Part shown: piece after piece, positions 1 through 11,224 of the stretch
Layout: each line of letters begins with the position of its first letter
Position numbering within the stretch: the stretch's first letter is position 1
Assembly: GCF_907165205.1 (NCBI RefSeq)
Contig: NC_058191.1
Span: 32,816,064 to 32,880,063 of the forward strand
DNA from: Coccinella septempunctata
Lineage: Eukaryota > Arthropoda > Insecta > Coleoptera > Coccinellidae
Reading direction: 5' to 3'
Length of the DNA: 64,000 nucleotides
Made by a program: the position numbers and the translations under genes
Notes under the pieces: generated by a model
Database searches by the model: none
The model's input: the letters and a program-made list of their open reading frames with translations, nothing else
Told to the model about the DNA's origin: nothing

Positions 1-209
1 TTCAAAATAATAAAAAACTATATTCCGAAATTCATTTCATTCAATGAAACCGTGAGATAGGATAAAAAATAACATTTATTTATGGTTTTTCAAAAGCCTG
101 TATCTTTTTAACAGAGCTGATTCGGAAAAAATGGTAAAGAAAAGAAGTATTTCTTTTGACCTAAAGAATCTATTGTTGAAATAGCTGTTCGAGTCAAAGA
201 CTCACCCTA
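1..209. mobile_element. TIR element family A, right part, cut by the window edge
   Basis: The last bases read as an inverted form of the terminal sequence cagggtgagtctttgac, followed by TA. The interior resembles the right halves of the copies at 15632-16489 and 49264-49920 (a run around 'gagctgattcggaaaaaatgg' and the 'tctattgttgaaata' stretch). It is a non-autonomous DNA element (MITE) with no coding capacity seen. The left end lies outside the window. Confidence 0.65.
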
Positions 210-3200
210 TATATTTTCTTCATTATCGTGTTATAATACTTACAAATAACTGTGTACAGAAGAATATCTATGTATAAATTGTAACCGATACATCTCGATC
301 TTTCCTGGGGCCATTGAATCCTACTTTTTAGAGTTCATAGCTCGAACTCTACAACAAGAAGACAATAACATCGTGTTGAGTAATCGAAAAATCGAACTTT
401 TGTTCATGGCTCTGAAACGAAAAATAAACTGAAGCAACTTTTCGCTTTTACCCTCAAATTCTGCCAATCGCCTCCAGAAAAGAAATCAGGCATCATTTTT
501 ATGAATACGACACAATTTCCGCACCACACATATTGAAGCAGTTCATTCAATCGCAATCGGAAAAACACCCCATCCAATTTCATTCGTTTATTTATTATGC
601 TTCATTATATCCAACGATGATTTTCTCCTATTGACCATGAAAAACAGACATCTCGATCGTACGTTGTAGGTACTATATGTAAAACCAGAAAAAGAATTTG
701 GAATTACTAGAGATGTACCATTTATTTTATTGAATGCAACATTCGAATGCTGTCATTTCAGTCCTCCCTTAAGGGTTTATTTATTTTTCTCCTAATTTGC
801 AAGAAAGCAAGTCAGTAAGGAATTATCAATGATTCTTAGAGTGCACGAGTAGGTACTATTATAGTTTGATAACTACGTATGTGGAATTGTTTTGCCTAGG
901 TTTTTCCAGATTTCTCTAATTATGCCTTGTACTCTGAAATCGGCGCATTCTGTAATTTGTTACTACGCTATGTACCGTTTGATATGGCGAATATCACATA
1001 TTTGGAGATAATATATCTATGTTCTTTGACCTCTTCGTATGAAGAATTGCATTTTAAATATTAGTTTTGAATCACAAACTGCTACTGGAAAAAACGAATT
1101 CTAAAATCACTCATCCAAAAAGATTCTCAAAATGAAAATTAACTACCTACTTGAATTACTTGATTGAACATTTGGCGTACCTACTTAGAAGAAAATTTCT
1201 CATGTTTGGTAGCTCCGTCAACTTGCCAGCATTTCATCAAGTTTCATGGAAAGCCCTTCAACATTTGTTTTTTTTATAACATTATGATTATAACGAGTAA
1301 TCCTTCACGCGATTCAAGCTAGAAATCCAACAATATATTCTTATAATTTCTCAGGAGTATAATTCTCACTGGTTATTTTATTCCGGTAGGTTAAGATACT
1401 ACAAAAAATTATTGAAAGAAGGGATAAAAACTATGTACGTGTGAAAGGAGATGAATGATTCAGTCACATGGTCGCAATTCGAAATGCCACTCTCATGGTT
1501 ATTTTCTGTGTTTCAAACTCCCATATGACTGGGAGATAAAAAAAATTGATTCAATGTTGTTCGAGATTTACAATCATTATGAATAGACTCCTAATAAGTA
1601 CAATTTTTTATTCCCAATCCTTCTAATGAACAGGTAGGGCTATATTTCCAAATGGCTCAGAAATTAACATTGCTTACTTATGCTTCCTCACCATCGTTTA
1701 ATTAGATTGTCTAAGATAGCCATATAAATTATAACTTCGCTAGCTACGTTCATAATAGATATATGAGAGGTCAGTTTCTCTACACCATTAATGTTCATCG
1801 AACAGAATTTCTGTCTCGCAGTTTTTAATGAGTTTCACGTGAGGTAGCAGCCAAATAGGCCAATTTTCATACTGCACTATAACACGATAAGATGGCAGAC
1901 ATGAATATTAATGCAGGCCCCCTTAATGACATACGTAGAAATTAAGTACCTTGGTATCTTCAGGTCATTTTGGATCTCTGATACATTTTTGCGAACGAAA
2001 GTATTAGCTTGAGACATAAGCAAAATTTTTTTTACGATTTTGTTTGTTTGTTCGAAAATGGTGCGAATAGATTCTGAATTTTCACCTTCTGCCATTGAGA
2101 TTTATCTTCTTGCGATTCTATCTATCATATATATCGATACTAATGAAGAAAAGTGTCTGTAATTTTCGACAGAACATAATAGAATTTTGTGTTATTTCTT
2201 GAAGACTGTGGAAGTGAATATTATAGGTTTCAATCAAGTTTTGAGTACACTGGAATAATTTTCAGTGCTTTCGATAGGAATACACTCGAAATATAATAAA
2301 AAATTGCCGAATAAGATTGATATTGTACAGACTTGGTAATTTCGAGGGTGACATAATAAAAAGTTCGTTTTTTATGACTGTTTCATACAATATTGCAATA
2401 ACTAAGTATAAGTCTCCTGAAGGTCGATACTAAGAAATCCGCATATAACTTCTGTATTATACGGAATGTAGTGACAAATTAAGAAAAAGTAAATTATGAC
2501 GTTCTAAGAAAAATATGTAGGAACCAATTAGTGAAATTTGCGTTTTCTAACTGAAGTTGCGGTCACGAATTACTTGTTCCATAAAAAGTCTAGAAACTTT
2601 TTCTCGTTTAAATTATGACTACCTATCGAAAATATGGAACCTTAATATCTCGCAATCTTGAATATAGAAAAATCAATCGGAATCACTCCATTTTCTCATT
2701 TTCCCTAGGCCTGAAGGATTGTGTGAGATTTATAATCATCCCCGCATTCTGGGAGGAACATGTTCTCTTCACTCGAGAGAGTTTGTCTCGAGGTGAAATA
2801 TGAGTTCACAGAGAATTGGTTTCTCGATTCCTTTTCGGGGGTTTCGTAGCCAGACATTATCATTAATTGAGATAACCATTAGATATACTGACTACAGAAT
2901 GTTTTGTGGTTGAGATCCTAACGAGTGTAATAAGTATTTACTATTATCTCGAGTCACAGAACCTCAAATCATAAGAAGTTTTTGCCCTAAAAATTTGCAA
3001 TAAATTTTTCTTCTTATGAAATACATACATTTGCTTCGACATTTGTTCGACATCTCAGTTTGAGAGGGGTGTACACTGTTTTAATGGTCAGTTCAAAATA
3101 GAAAATGAATATCTTACGTAAGAAACCACTAATTGATGTGGGGTTTTCATTATAATCCAATTCAAACAGTTCGTCATCTTGGAAAGTCAGAAATTTTTTC

Positions 3201-4447
3201 ATTAGTCAAACGGAAAAAAAAAAATTTCATTGAAAAACAAATATTTATTCAAGTTATTAACTTTCCGAGATGCAATTATCCCTTCTACGAAATTCCACAT
3301 GAAAAAATTCCTCGAAAAGTCTCGCGATTGACTACAATTTCTATCCTGGTGAATTTGAAAACAGACGTTCTTTAAGTGCAGCCATCTTTTCGACGAAAGT
3401 GGACACTATTGTAATATTCGTAACTTCTACTTATCGTTCGAGTGTTTTGGAAACACCCCACATTCAGGTAGACTTTCCCCCTTTACGCCTTATACGGATA
3501 GCGAGAAAAAGTTCCGTGGTATAAACTTCTCTTAACACGAATTATTTGACATTTTTTTAGAGAGACCGATGTTTTTGATATTTTTGGAATTTTTCGATGA
3601 TATTTCGCCGCAAAAAATATCATACACATACAGATATCAATAGGATGGTAGTTTATTAAGTATTTCTTTCAAGCAATTCGATGCAAACCTACCCCGAGAA
3701 AATTCGAAATTATTCATAATACAATATTATATCAATGTTTTCTATGGTTCAAAAAATGATGGATTTCTATATGGAGAGTAGAAAGAAGGAGAACGATCGC
3801 TGCTTTGAGACCAAAGATTTTTTGTCCCCTAAAATATGTACCAATATGGTAGTTCATGTTTTTGCCAACAGGCGCGCTGGCCATCACGGGATAGCGACAT
3901 TTTGATTTAAACTAGTTGAAGTTGGCTGAGTCAACTGTTTTCCTGGTGACAGATGATAGGAATATTATTATTTTCGATTTTTGATAAGAGAACAACATAT
4001 GACCATGGTGTTGAAGTGTGTGCTAGTGTAAGAATGTTTTGGCACCTGAAAGAAAAGTAGAGAGCATTTTTGAGAGAAAATTGGAAAAACCTTACCTCAA
4101 GAATCGACTCCGAATCAATTTGTGTGTCAAGAAGACTTTTGCGATGAAAATATCAAAAAGATGATGGATTCATTATAAACGAAATCGAAATAGTCATCCT
4201 TCGTGAGAAGTGGACTCTTCTCAATAAGAGTATCCAACCAATAAAACTACATGGTTCAGACGTGAATATTCTTGAAGAATTTTGTTGACATATCATATCG
4301 GTTTATATCGGTTCTCAGCTGAGTATCGGAAACAGAATCTACTCTAATACCTAAGTGATAAATCTGAGATTGTTACCTTTTGTTGTCTTGATGTGTACTA
4401 CTCCTCTCTGCGAATTTATATAATTTTGAAGATTACGGTAAACCAAC
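210..4447. other. Region without recognisable genes
   Basis: Only short open frames (under about 80 codons) occur, and none shows a recognisable motif, codon bias or splice context. The sequence is AT-rich with short homopolymer runs. No tRNA-like A/B box pair, array or long repeat was seen. Old unrecognised repeats may be present. Confidence 0.5.
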
Positions 4448-4458
4448 TAACATACCTG

Positions 4459-4706
4459 TCGATAGGTATGAAATGATGTATTCCAAGTATTCAATCAATT
4501 ATTTAATATTAGGTAGAGCGCTTTCGGCTTATGACAGCCATCTTCAGTACCTCTACAAAAATTAACAAGTCGATAAAATATCATGATGTGTTGATAGAAC
4601 TTTGTACTCACTTGTCAAATCAAAATAAAAAGGAATTGGACAGTCATTCGACCAAATCGACAAATAACAAATGCCACGGAAAATTTCAATCTCAAACAAC
4701 AATAAA
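4459..4706 (+). repeat. Left pLTR arm of the Penelope-like element (inverted copy)
   Basis: These 248 bp are the reverse complement of 7949-8196 with almost no differences that I could find. The arm contains the start of the element's reading frame in plus orientation (about 58 codons), then diverges into the element's 3' region. It carries a minus-strand hammerhead motif. Confidence 0.9.
4506..4556 (-). ncRNA. Hammerhead ribozyme in the left pLTR
   Basis: Read on the minus strand, this is the same sequence as 8099-8149: stem I AGGUA/UACCU, core CUGAAGA, stem II GGCU/AGCC with a 6-nt loop, GAAA, palindromic GCGC stem III, and cleavage triplet end UC. It faces outward (leftward) and is antisense to the element's coding orientation within this arm. 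Confidence 0.75.
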
Positions 4707-5063
4707 ATATCAACAATATCATCAATATAAAAGTACTAAGGTGGTAATAAGTAAGTGACTGAAACTGATCAAAAATATCAGGTTAGATCATAGAACACAA
4801 CAAACAGAATAATAAATCATGACACAGAGAACAATCAATAAAAGAATAACATAAACATCAAAAGCAGATACAACCATATGCATCCTTATACATCTGTTCA
4901 TCGAATGAAAACAAGGTTAAAGATCAGCTCACAAGGAAACTTGCCTATAACAAACAAACAAATAAATACGTAAATAACCAAATTAAATTACAAATAAAAT
5001 GTGAGCAACCATTCACGTCTCATAGTCTCTTAAACAAAGGTGTATATGATTTATTCAAACATA

Positions 5064-5577
5064 CAGTCCCTGGCCAGTTTATTAGACGCACTGAGGATTT
5101 TTTTTATATTTACGGGTTTTGCCCGAGGAAAAAGCAGAATATTTGAATCTCATTTCCACAGAATGTCAGTTTCATCTACGACTCTCATTAAATTGTTCTA
5201 TTTGGCATTTATTTTTGATGTTGTAGTGTTAGTACTTAAGTATGATTCAGTACTATGTCTTCCAGTGGACGTCTTGCATTCTGCAGGTTCGGACGTTATT
5301 TCGATAATCCACATATGAAATCATTATCTTCGAATGCAGCAAACCGAAAAATTCTGCAATGATAGTATGAAACTCTCCTAGCTACACAGGGTGGCTCAGC
5401 AAAATATTAGAATTTCATGTTTAATCATCAATAAATCAATATTTTTTATTGAATATGATATATTATATGTGAAAACCATCTACAGATGAAGTATATGTAA
5501 CATATACATTCAATTTAATAATTCAATATTGAAATTTTGCATCGAATCAATGCGTCTAATAATATGGCCAGGGACTG
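5064..5577. mobile_element. Tc1-type MITE inserted in the Penelope-like element
   Basis: TIRs begin cagtccctggcc and continue through '..attattagacgca' on both ends (about 27 bp). TA dinucleotides flank the insert at 5062-5063 and 5578-5579. It is 514 bp with no transposase coding. The insertion falls within the last codons of the RT/GIY-YIG frame. Fusing the flanks at the TA restores an alternative ending of 13 codons that stops at 5020-5022. Confidence 0.85.
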
Positions 5578-8124
5578 TAGGTTTGTCTGAATGTTCAAAC
5601 AATTACAGTTCTTAGAAATTTCATCCTCGATATGAACACTCTCAAGAAAATCTAACCTAGTATAATTTCTACTGTTGGTCTGTAGTATAATCTTTGAATT
5701 ATCCTGAGGGCTGAATGAATGATTGTTAAAACTAATGTGATGACCAAAAACCGACTTATCTGGGTACCTCAAATGCTCGGAAATTCTCACTCTCAATTGT
5801 CTGCACGTTCTTCCTATGTATGTGGCGTCACAATCGTTACAATTCAACTTATATACGCCACTTTTGTCCAAGTGATTAATTTTGTCCTTTGAATTAATGA
5901 AAAACTTTCCCAGAGTGATACTTGGTTTTGCGGCGATTTCAACATTGTCATAATATCTTTTCAAAATCTTAACTGATCTGTCAAAAATGTAGCGATCAAA
6001 GTAAGGAAGACAGAAGAACCTTTTTGGAACAGTATCCGTGATGGATGGATACGCCGATGTGACCAATTTTTTGTGTTTTATTTTCCTCATTATCGAATCG
6101 ACAATAAATGGGTCGAAGCCATTGTTAAATGCCAGCTGTCTGATGAACCCCAGCTCCAAGTGAAAATTCTCCTTTGACAAAGGGATAGTTAAGAGTCTAT
6201 TAACATACGAATTGAAAGAAGCCAACTTATGTGACATGGGGTGGCAAGAATGAAAATTAATCAGTGTGTCCGTCTGTGTTGGCTTGTGAAAAATTTTGAA
6301 TTCCAAACTGCGACCACACCTCATGATGGTCAGATCAAGATAGTTAATGGAACCTTCCGACTCCAACTCCATCGTAAAAGAAACTCCCGGATGTATTTTG
6401 TTAATTTCCCCCAACAGATCAGCAGGTGAACCCGAAGATCTCCTCAGAATGGCAAAGACATCGTCCACATATCTGACCCAACGCAAAATCCTATGATGAA
6501 ACCTCACACAAATCAACCTCTCAATGAAGTCCATGAAGACCTCGGCCAAATATGGAGAGACCGGATTTCCCATAGCCAGGCCCTCCTCTTTGTGGTAGAA
6601 CTTGTCATTGAATTGGAAAAAATCCTGAAGTAAACAGAAATTGAGCAAAGTTATCAAATCGACACGTGTTTTTTCAGGAATCTGTTGCTCTATGAGCATT
6701 TGGTTAACTAGGTTTACACTTTCGGCTCTGGGTGTACAAGTAAACAGATTAGTGACGTCGAAGGAGACCATAATGCAATCATCATCCAGTTCCAAGCCAT
6801 TCAGCCTCTCAACCAACTCAGATGAATTCTTGACAGAATATTCGGGAGTAAAATGGCACAAATTCTCCAAAACTGACAAGATGAACTTTGAGAGCATCTG
6901 GACTGGAGTATCCACAAAACTCACGACTGGCCTAATAGGAATGCCCGGCTTGTGGAGCTTTGGTAGGCCATACAATCTGGGAATCCTGGGATTACTAGGA
7001 ATTAAGTTCTTTGAAGCACCAAATTCCTTCAAAAATGAATCACATACTTTCTGATAGGTTTTAAATTTCCTCATGAAACTTGGTAGAGGGGAAGAATCTA
7101 CATTTTTAAAATTGTTAGATTCAAGGAAACTCTCAGTTTTTTCAACATAAACAACTCTATCAAGTATGACAATACAGTTACCTTTATCAGCCTTAGTCAA
7201 TATCAAGTCCTTCTCACGGATTTTACATTTAATAGATTTTAAGCAAGTACGGAAAGTTCTAGATGAGAAACCTGGGACATGAAATTTTGACTTGTTGGTA
7301 ACAGTGGAACAACGAAAAATATTTAAGAGTTCGTTTCTCACAATTTCACCCTCCTGTTGCCGACCCCTACACATATAATCCACTATCAAATCCAACTCTA
7401 CCGCAAACTCCTTCAATTTGAGTTTGTCGTTAAATGGGTTAAACATAAAGGAGAACTTCAAGCCATACCTCAGCAGGTCCAACTCCTGCTGAGTGAAGAG
7501 AACCTCTGACAAATTCTTCACTCTTTCATGAAATTTGAAATCAGAGAAAACACCCTTGAAATCATGTTTTGCAGTTGTGATCTTGTTTTTAACTAGATTA
7601 TTCAGCTTCCTGCTCACCCTATCGAACTTGATAGACCTCCTTTCATGCAGACTGAGAGAGATAACGTCGAACATCTCCGAGATCTCCAAGAAGCTCATCT
7701 CCTCTGTGATAGCGTCGTATGTCATCTTCAAGTTGCAGTCTACCACATGAAGTCGTCCATAATGTCTCCTAATATTGTCCCTCACTATTTTCCGTTCTAA
7801 GGCAGATATATCACTCCTGGAAACATTCTTGGTTGCTCTAACTTTAGCAAAATTTGGAATAACATTGTTGGCCAGGCACCTTTGTAAAAACCATATGTCG
7901 ATATAGATCTCAGATCTCCTGACTGAAAGTCTCCTATATTTATATATATTTATTGTTGTTTGAGATTGAAATTTTCCGTGGCATTTGTTATTTGTCGATT
8001 TGGTCGAATGACTGTCCAATTCCTTTTTATTTTGATTTGACAAGTGAGTACAAAGTTCTATCAACACATCATGATATTTTATCGACTTGTTAATTTTTGT
8101 AGAGGTACTGAAGATGGCTGTCAT
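5515..8124 (-). CDS. Penelope-like reverse transcriptase with GIY-YIG endonuclease
   Basis: An uninterrupted 869-codon frame. A PLE protein copies its RNA into DNA at a nick made by its own endonuclease. Visible motifs are KADKGN at about residues 311-316, the PRLYGLPKLHK and RPVVS block (382-402), SFDVTNLFT with the first catalytic Asp near 456, GLAMGNPVSP (515-524), YVDD (552-555) with the catalytic Asp pair, and INYLDL (593-598). The C-terminal GIY-YIG domain shows GVY near 756 followed by a CxxC pair (762, 765), YIG (769-771), an Arg-rich helix ending in SEH, and a likely catalytic Glu near 828. The first 58 residues come from the terminal repeat, so translation may really begin at a later Met. 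The last 22 residues derive from the inserted MITE and replace about 13 native residues. All catalytic motifs look intact, so the protein could be active if the altered tail is tolerated. Confidence 0.92.
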   Translation of the reverse strand: MTAIFSTSTKINKSIKYHDVLIELCTHLSNQNKKELDSHSTKSTNNKCHGKFQSQTTINIYKYRRLSVRRSEIYIDIWFLQRCLANNVIPNFAKVRATKNVSRSDISALERKIVRDNIRRHYGRLHVVDCNLKMTYDAITEEMSFLEISEMFDVISLSLHERRSIKFDRVSRKLNNLVKNKITTAKHDFKGVFSDFKFHERVKNLSEVLFTQQELDLLRYGLKFSFMFNPFNDKLKLKEFAVELDLIVDYMCRGRQQEGEIVRNELLNIFRCSTVTNKSKFHVPGFSSRTFRTCLKSIKCKIREKDLILTKADKGNCIVILDRVVYVEKTESFLESNNFKNVDSSPLPSFMRKFKTYQKVCDSFLKEFGASKNLIPSNPRIPRLYGLPKLHKPGIPIRPVVSFVDTPVQMLSKFILSVLENLCHFTPEYSVKNSSELVERLNGLELDDDCIMVSFDVTNLFTCTPRAESVNLVNQMLIEQQIPEKTRVDLITLLNFCLLQDFFQFNDKFYHKEEGLAMGNPVSPYLAEVFMDFIERLICVRFHHRILRWVRYVDDVFAILRRSSGSPADLLGEINKIHPGVSFTMELESEGSINYLDLTIMRCGRSLEFKIFHKPTQTDTLINFHSCHPMSHKLASFNSYVNRLLTIPLSKENFHLELGFIRQLAFNNGFDPFIVDSIMRKIKHKKLVTSAYPSITDTVPKRFFCLPYFDRYIFDRSVKILKRYYDNVEIAAKPSITLGKFFINSKDKINHLDKSGVYKLNCNDCDATYIGRTCRQLRVRISEHLRYPDKSVFGHHISFNNHSFSPQDNSKIILQTNSRNYTRLDFLESVHIEDEISKNCNCLNIQTNLQSLAILLDALIRCKISILNY

Positions 8125-8196
8125 AAGCCGAAAGCGCTCTACCTAATATTAAATAATTGATTGAATACTTGGAATACATCATTTCATACCTATCGA
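7949..8196 (-). repeat. Right pLTR arm of the Penelope-like element
   Basis: This is the inverted partner of 4459-4706 and is 248 bp on both sides. It overlaps the annotated start codon and contains the plus-strand hammerhead motif at 8099-8149. Confidence 0.9.
8099..8149 (+). ncRNA. Hammerhead ribozyme in the right pLTR
   Basis: Self-cleaving RNA motif on the plus strand. Stem I: AGGUA (8103-8107) pairs with UACCU (8140-8144). Core CUGAAGA is at 8108-8114. Stem II: GGCU (8116-8119) pairs with AGCC (8126-8129) around a 6-nt loop. GAAA is at 8130-8133, stem III is the palindrome GCGC (8134-8137), and U-C is at 8138-8139 with cleavage expected after 8139. One extra base (8115) sits between core and stem II. 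From memory this is common in PLE hammerheads, as is a very short palindromic stem III that may work as a dimer. The motif is antisense to the RT frame and points out of the element. Confidence 0.78.
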
Positions 8197-8241
8197 TATC
8201 TTTACCAAGTACAAGCTAACGATTCAACGTAACATACCTGT

Positions 8242-9697
8242 TTTCAATAAACAATAATAAACAAAAGTAGGTACAATTTTTTTGATCAGTGATTTCTTTT
8301 GAATTTCATCGATGTCGTCATTTATTATGGATGAATGAAGCTGATAACAAAGTCCCCTTTATAATATGACTTGTTTTTTATTGCATATAATTCAGAGAAC
8401 TCATATTTGATATAGATTTGAAGAAAAGTATTCGAACAGAGAAAACTACGATGACACATAACCTAAAATAAAATGAAGGCTGTTCATTGCTAATTGACGC
8501 TTGAATACCCACCTCTTATCGATAAACGTAGCGATCGCAGTGACTCCTGTCCTACGTTCCCTGTTTTCGGGGACATATTTTTAGTAGGTACGGTGATCGT
8601 TCTCCTTCTCTCTTCTCTCCATAGATTTCTAGATGGGATGAAACTTCGGAATTTGACATACTGTATTTATTGAACCATAAACAACATGGATAAATTGTCC
8701 GGATTTCAATTTCAAATTTCCTGTGGTAATTTCGAAAAGAATTGCTCAAAATCAATATAAAAATACCATTTCATTTATACACATATTTGTATTTAGAAGT
8801 GACAAAAGTATAAGAAAACTGTCTATTTCCTGCTAACGCTCATAGTGCAGAAAAATGTCTCCGGAAAAGCCGGAAATTCAACGTTTTTTTGGTGGTCCGA
8901 TAGTTTTTCCGATAAAAAAGAGTGAGAGAAAATAACTTTGTTCAATTTGAATTCAAAAGGAAACCTGTTCATGTAAAACACAACGTACGTCTTGAGAAAA
9001 ATTAAATGACGAAATTATAGCTGGAAATTTTTCCCCTAGAGATATCAATTCTTATTTCAATCTGGGTGAAATTAAAATCATTGAAATCGACAATCATAAC
9101 TCCAGACCGGTTTCGATATTATTTTTTCTCATCGTTGCAGTGAGGCGTAACCAATTTGGTCCTCTGGTCAAGAAACAGACAGCTTAGGATCAGCCAAGCA
9201 GGATGTGTTGGAAATTCTGGTAACCATTCAAATGTGTGTCATACAAAATCTAAACCTGGCGCTAAATCGGGATTGTTTTGTTACGAGGCACTGATGATTG
9301 GACAAAAGTCCTGAAATCGTTTTGCAGTTACTTTTGATGTTTTCCATAATTCTGACCATCCTCGAATTGAATAAAGTTCAGCTGGTTTTAGGGGACAATT
9401 CTGCATTATATTCAATCTTTTCAACACAAAAAATTTTGATTGAATCGAAGCTATGGCTCGATTCATCATCACTGTTTATTCGATGTATAAATATATGATT
9501 TGGAATTCTAGGATTATGAGTTTTAACGTTTGAATGTTCGAATGATATGAAATCGATAGAAGCAATAAAGCTTTTTTTCCTCACATGAGAATTTTGATGA
9601 GAGTTTTGAAACTGTAGAGACTGATTTTTTCGAATTTTGGCAGGAACTCGACTTCCAGTGATACTTCGACCTATCCTCTGTTGCCACTCTCTAAATA
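8242..9697. other. Region without recognisable genes
   Basis: No coding homology seen. Two weak hammerhead-like sequences occur, on the minus strand at about 9098-9145 (contains GAAACCGGUC, but the CUGAUGA core is altered) and on the plus strand at 9293-9320 (CUGAUGA, a GGAC/GUCC stem and GAAA, but no convincing stem I). Neither is annotated as a ribozyme. Confidence 0.45.
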
Positions 9698-11224
9698 CAG
9701 TGCGCAAAAAAATCAACGTACATTCTGAAAATCTAAATTTTACTGAAAGTTAACTCTACATTGACTTTATAACATATTTTTTTTGTTCTCTCGGGAAGGT
9801 TTTGAACGAAACAAGACACATTAAATGGAAGAAAAATTCAGGATTCCACCGAATCTTATGTGAAAAAGAGAAATGAACAATTTTCAAAATACTGAAATGC
9901 TGATAAGTGATTTAATACTTGGTATTTTCACCCCTTGCGTTAATTACAGCTCGGCAACGACGGTTCAATCTCAAAATGAGTGATCTTCAAATGTTCTGAT
10001 CTAATCCTTCCCAGATTTCTCTGAGTTGGAATCCTAAGTGATTAAGAGAAGCTGGATGATTTTCTGAACTTCTCAGCCTTCTATTGAGGTTGTCCCAAAC
10101 CTGCTCAATCGGATTGAGATCTGGACTTCTTGCTGGCCATTTCATTCGAGAGACTTCAACCTCTTCAAGGTACTCCTGAGCGATGCGCGCACGATGGGGT
10201 CTGGCATTATCGTCTATAAAAATGAAATTTTCACCAATATATGGGGCAAATGGCACTACATGCTCTTCAAGAATGTTCCTTATATACTTATCAGCAACTT
10301 TCATAGCTCCATTATCAACGACCACTAGGTATGTGCGAGCAGTCAAAGATATTCCACCCCATACCATAATAGATCCTTCCCCGAAACCAGTAGTATCCAG
10401 GAAATTGCACTGAGCATATCTTTCATGTGGGCGTCTGTATACAAGGGAACGTCGATCACAATGGTAGAGGCAGAATCTAGACTCATCTGTGAAGAGAACT
10501 CTTTCCCAATCGGCCTCTTCCCAATGGATATGCTCTCTCGCAAAATCCAAACGCGCCCTTCGATGGGCTGGGGTAAGAGCTGGGCCTCTTGCCGCAACAC
10601 GAGGCCTTAAATCATATTCTCTGAGGCGATTTCTTATTGTCTGAGTGCTAATTTGCACTTCATGAGTTTGCTCAAGCTGAATTTGAAGGAGGCGAGCGGT
10701 TGCAAACCGTTGTCTCAACGAAGAAACTCTCAAGTAACGTTTTTGAATGACAGTTGTTACCCGTGGTCTACCCTGTCCTGGTCTTCGGACATTCATAGCT
10801 GTCTCCCTGAATCGCTGCGACATTCTGGACACACTTGTATGGGAAACTCCAAACCTTTCTGCAATTCTTGTGTATGTCCACCATTCTTCTCGCAAAACTA
10901 CCGCTTGGGCACATTCCTCTTGGGTCAAATTGCGTGTTTCGCGTTGCATAGCGATCGAGTGTAGAAAATCAAACGAAAGAAAAACTATTGATCACTAGAA
11001 TAAATCGAAAACGACTGATTTTAGAATGAAGCCAATACATTCAAAATCTGATAATATCATCTTTTTTTATTCCTGCTGGGAAAAAACATCTGTATTGAAG
11101 AAAACCGTTGAAAGTGGATAACATATGCATGCATAATTCTGATAAAAATAATTATCATTGAGAACATTCAGTTGTACAATAAATTTGAGATTTCCATAAT
11201 GTGCGTTAATTTTGTTGCGCAGTG
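9698..11224 (-). mobile_element. Tc1-like DNA transposon, full length
   Basis: A 1527-bp element bounded by imperfect TIRs of about 45 bp (9698-9742 and 11180-11224, starting cagtgcgca and cactgcgca) and flanked by TA on both sides (9696-9697, 11225-11226). It contains one transposase frame on the minus strand. Size, TIRs, TA duplication and the DD34E transposase all fit the Tc1 group. Confidence 0.92.
9912..10949 (-). pseudogene. Tc1-like DD34E transposase with one premature stop
   Basis: Cut-and-paste transposase. From the ATG at 10949 the frame is open for 320 codons, then meets TGA at 9987-9989. Read through, the same frame continues for 24 more codons to TAA at 9912-9914 with a tail typical of Tc1 proteins, ending ARGENTKY. 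The N-terminus has two helix-turn-helix segments (about residues 8-35 and 60-110) with a GRPR motif near 59. The catalytic triad is visible: Asp in FTDESRF, Asp in IDDNARPH, and Glu in SPDLNPIEQVW, with 34 residues between the second Asp and Glu. The only defect I see is the late stop, so the copy may have died recently or may make a slightly short protein. It is the sole gene of the element at 9698-11224. Confidence 0.9.

Larger units (their letters stand above)
4460..8229 (-). mobile_element. Penelope-like element with inverted pLTRs, nearly complete
   Basis: The element is read on the minus strand. Its 5' terminal repeat (7949-8196) precedes an 869-codon RT/GIY-YIG frame. The 3' untranslated part runs to about 4707, and an inverted copy of the terminal repeat (4459-4706) closes the left side. 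A 12-bp direct repeat, taacatacctgt, lies at 4448-4459 and again at 8230-8241 and is a plausible target-site duplication. If so, the right side carries an extra 32 bp (8197-8229) outside the paired arms. Short one-sided extensions of this kind are known in Penelope-like elements. A 514-bp MITE sits inside near the 3' end of the coding region, so the element proper is about 3.2 kb. The two arms look nearly identical, which suggests a fairly recent insertion. Confidence 0.85.

Noticed and set aside
4531..4758. 75-codon plus-strand frame identical to the PLE N-terminus
   Set aside because: It is the start of the PLE frame within the inverted left pLTR and ends where the arm ends, so it is not a separate gene.
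5040..5318. 92-codon plus-strand frame with a segment similar to the PLE C-terminus
   Set aside because: The similarity comes from the two inverted ends of the MITE at 5064-5577, not from a second PLE gene.
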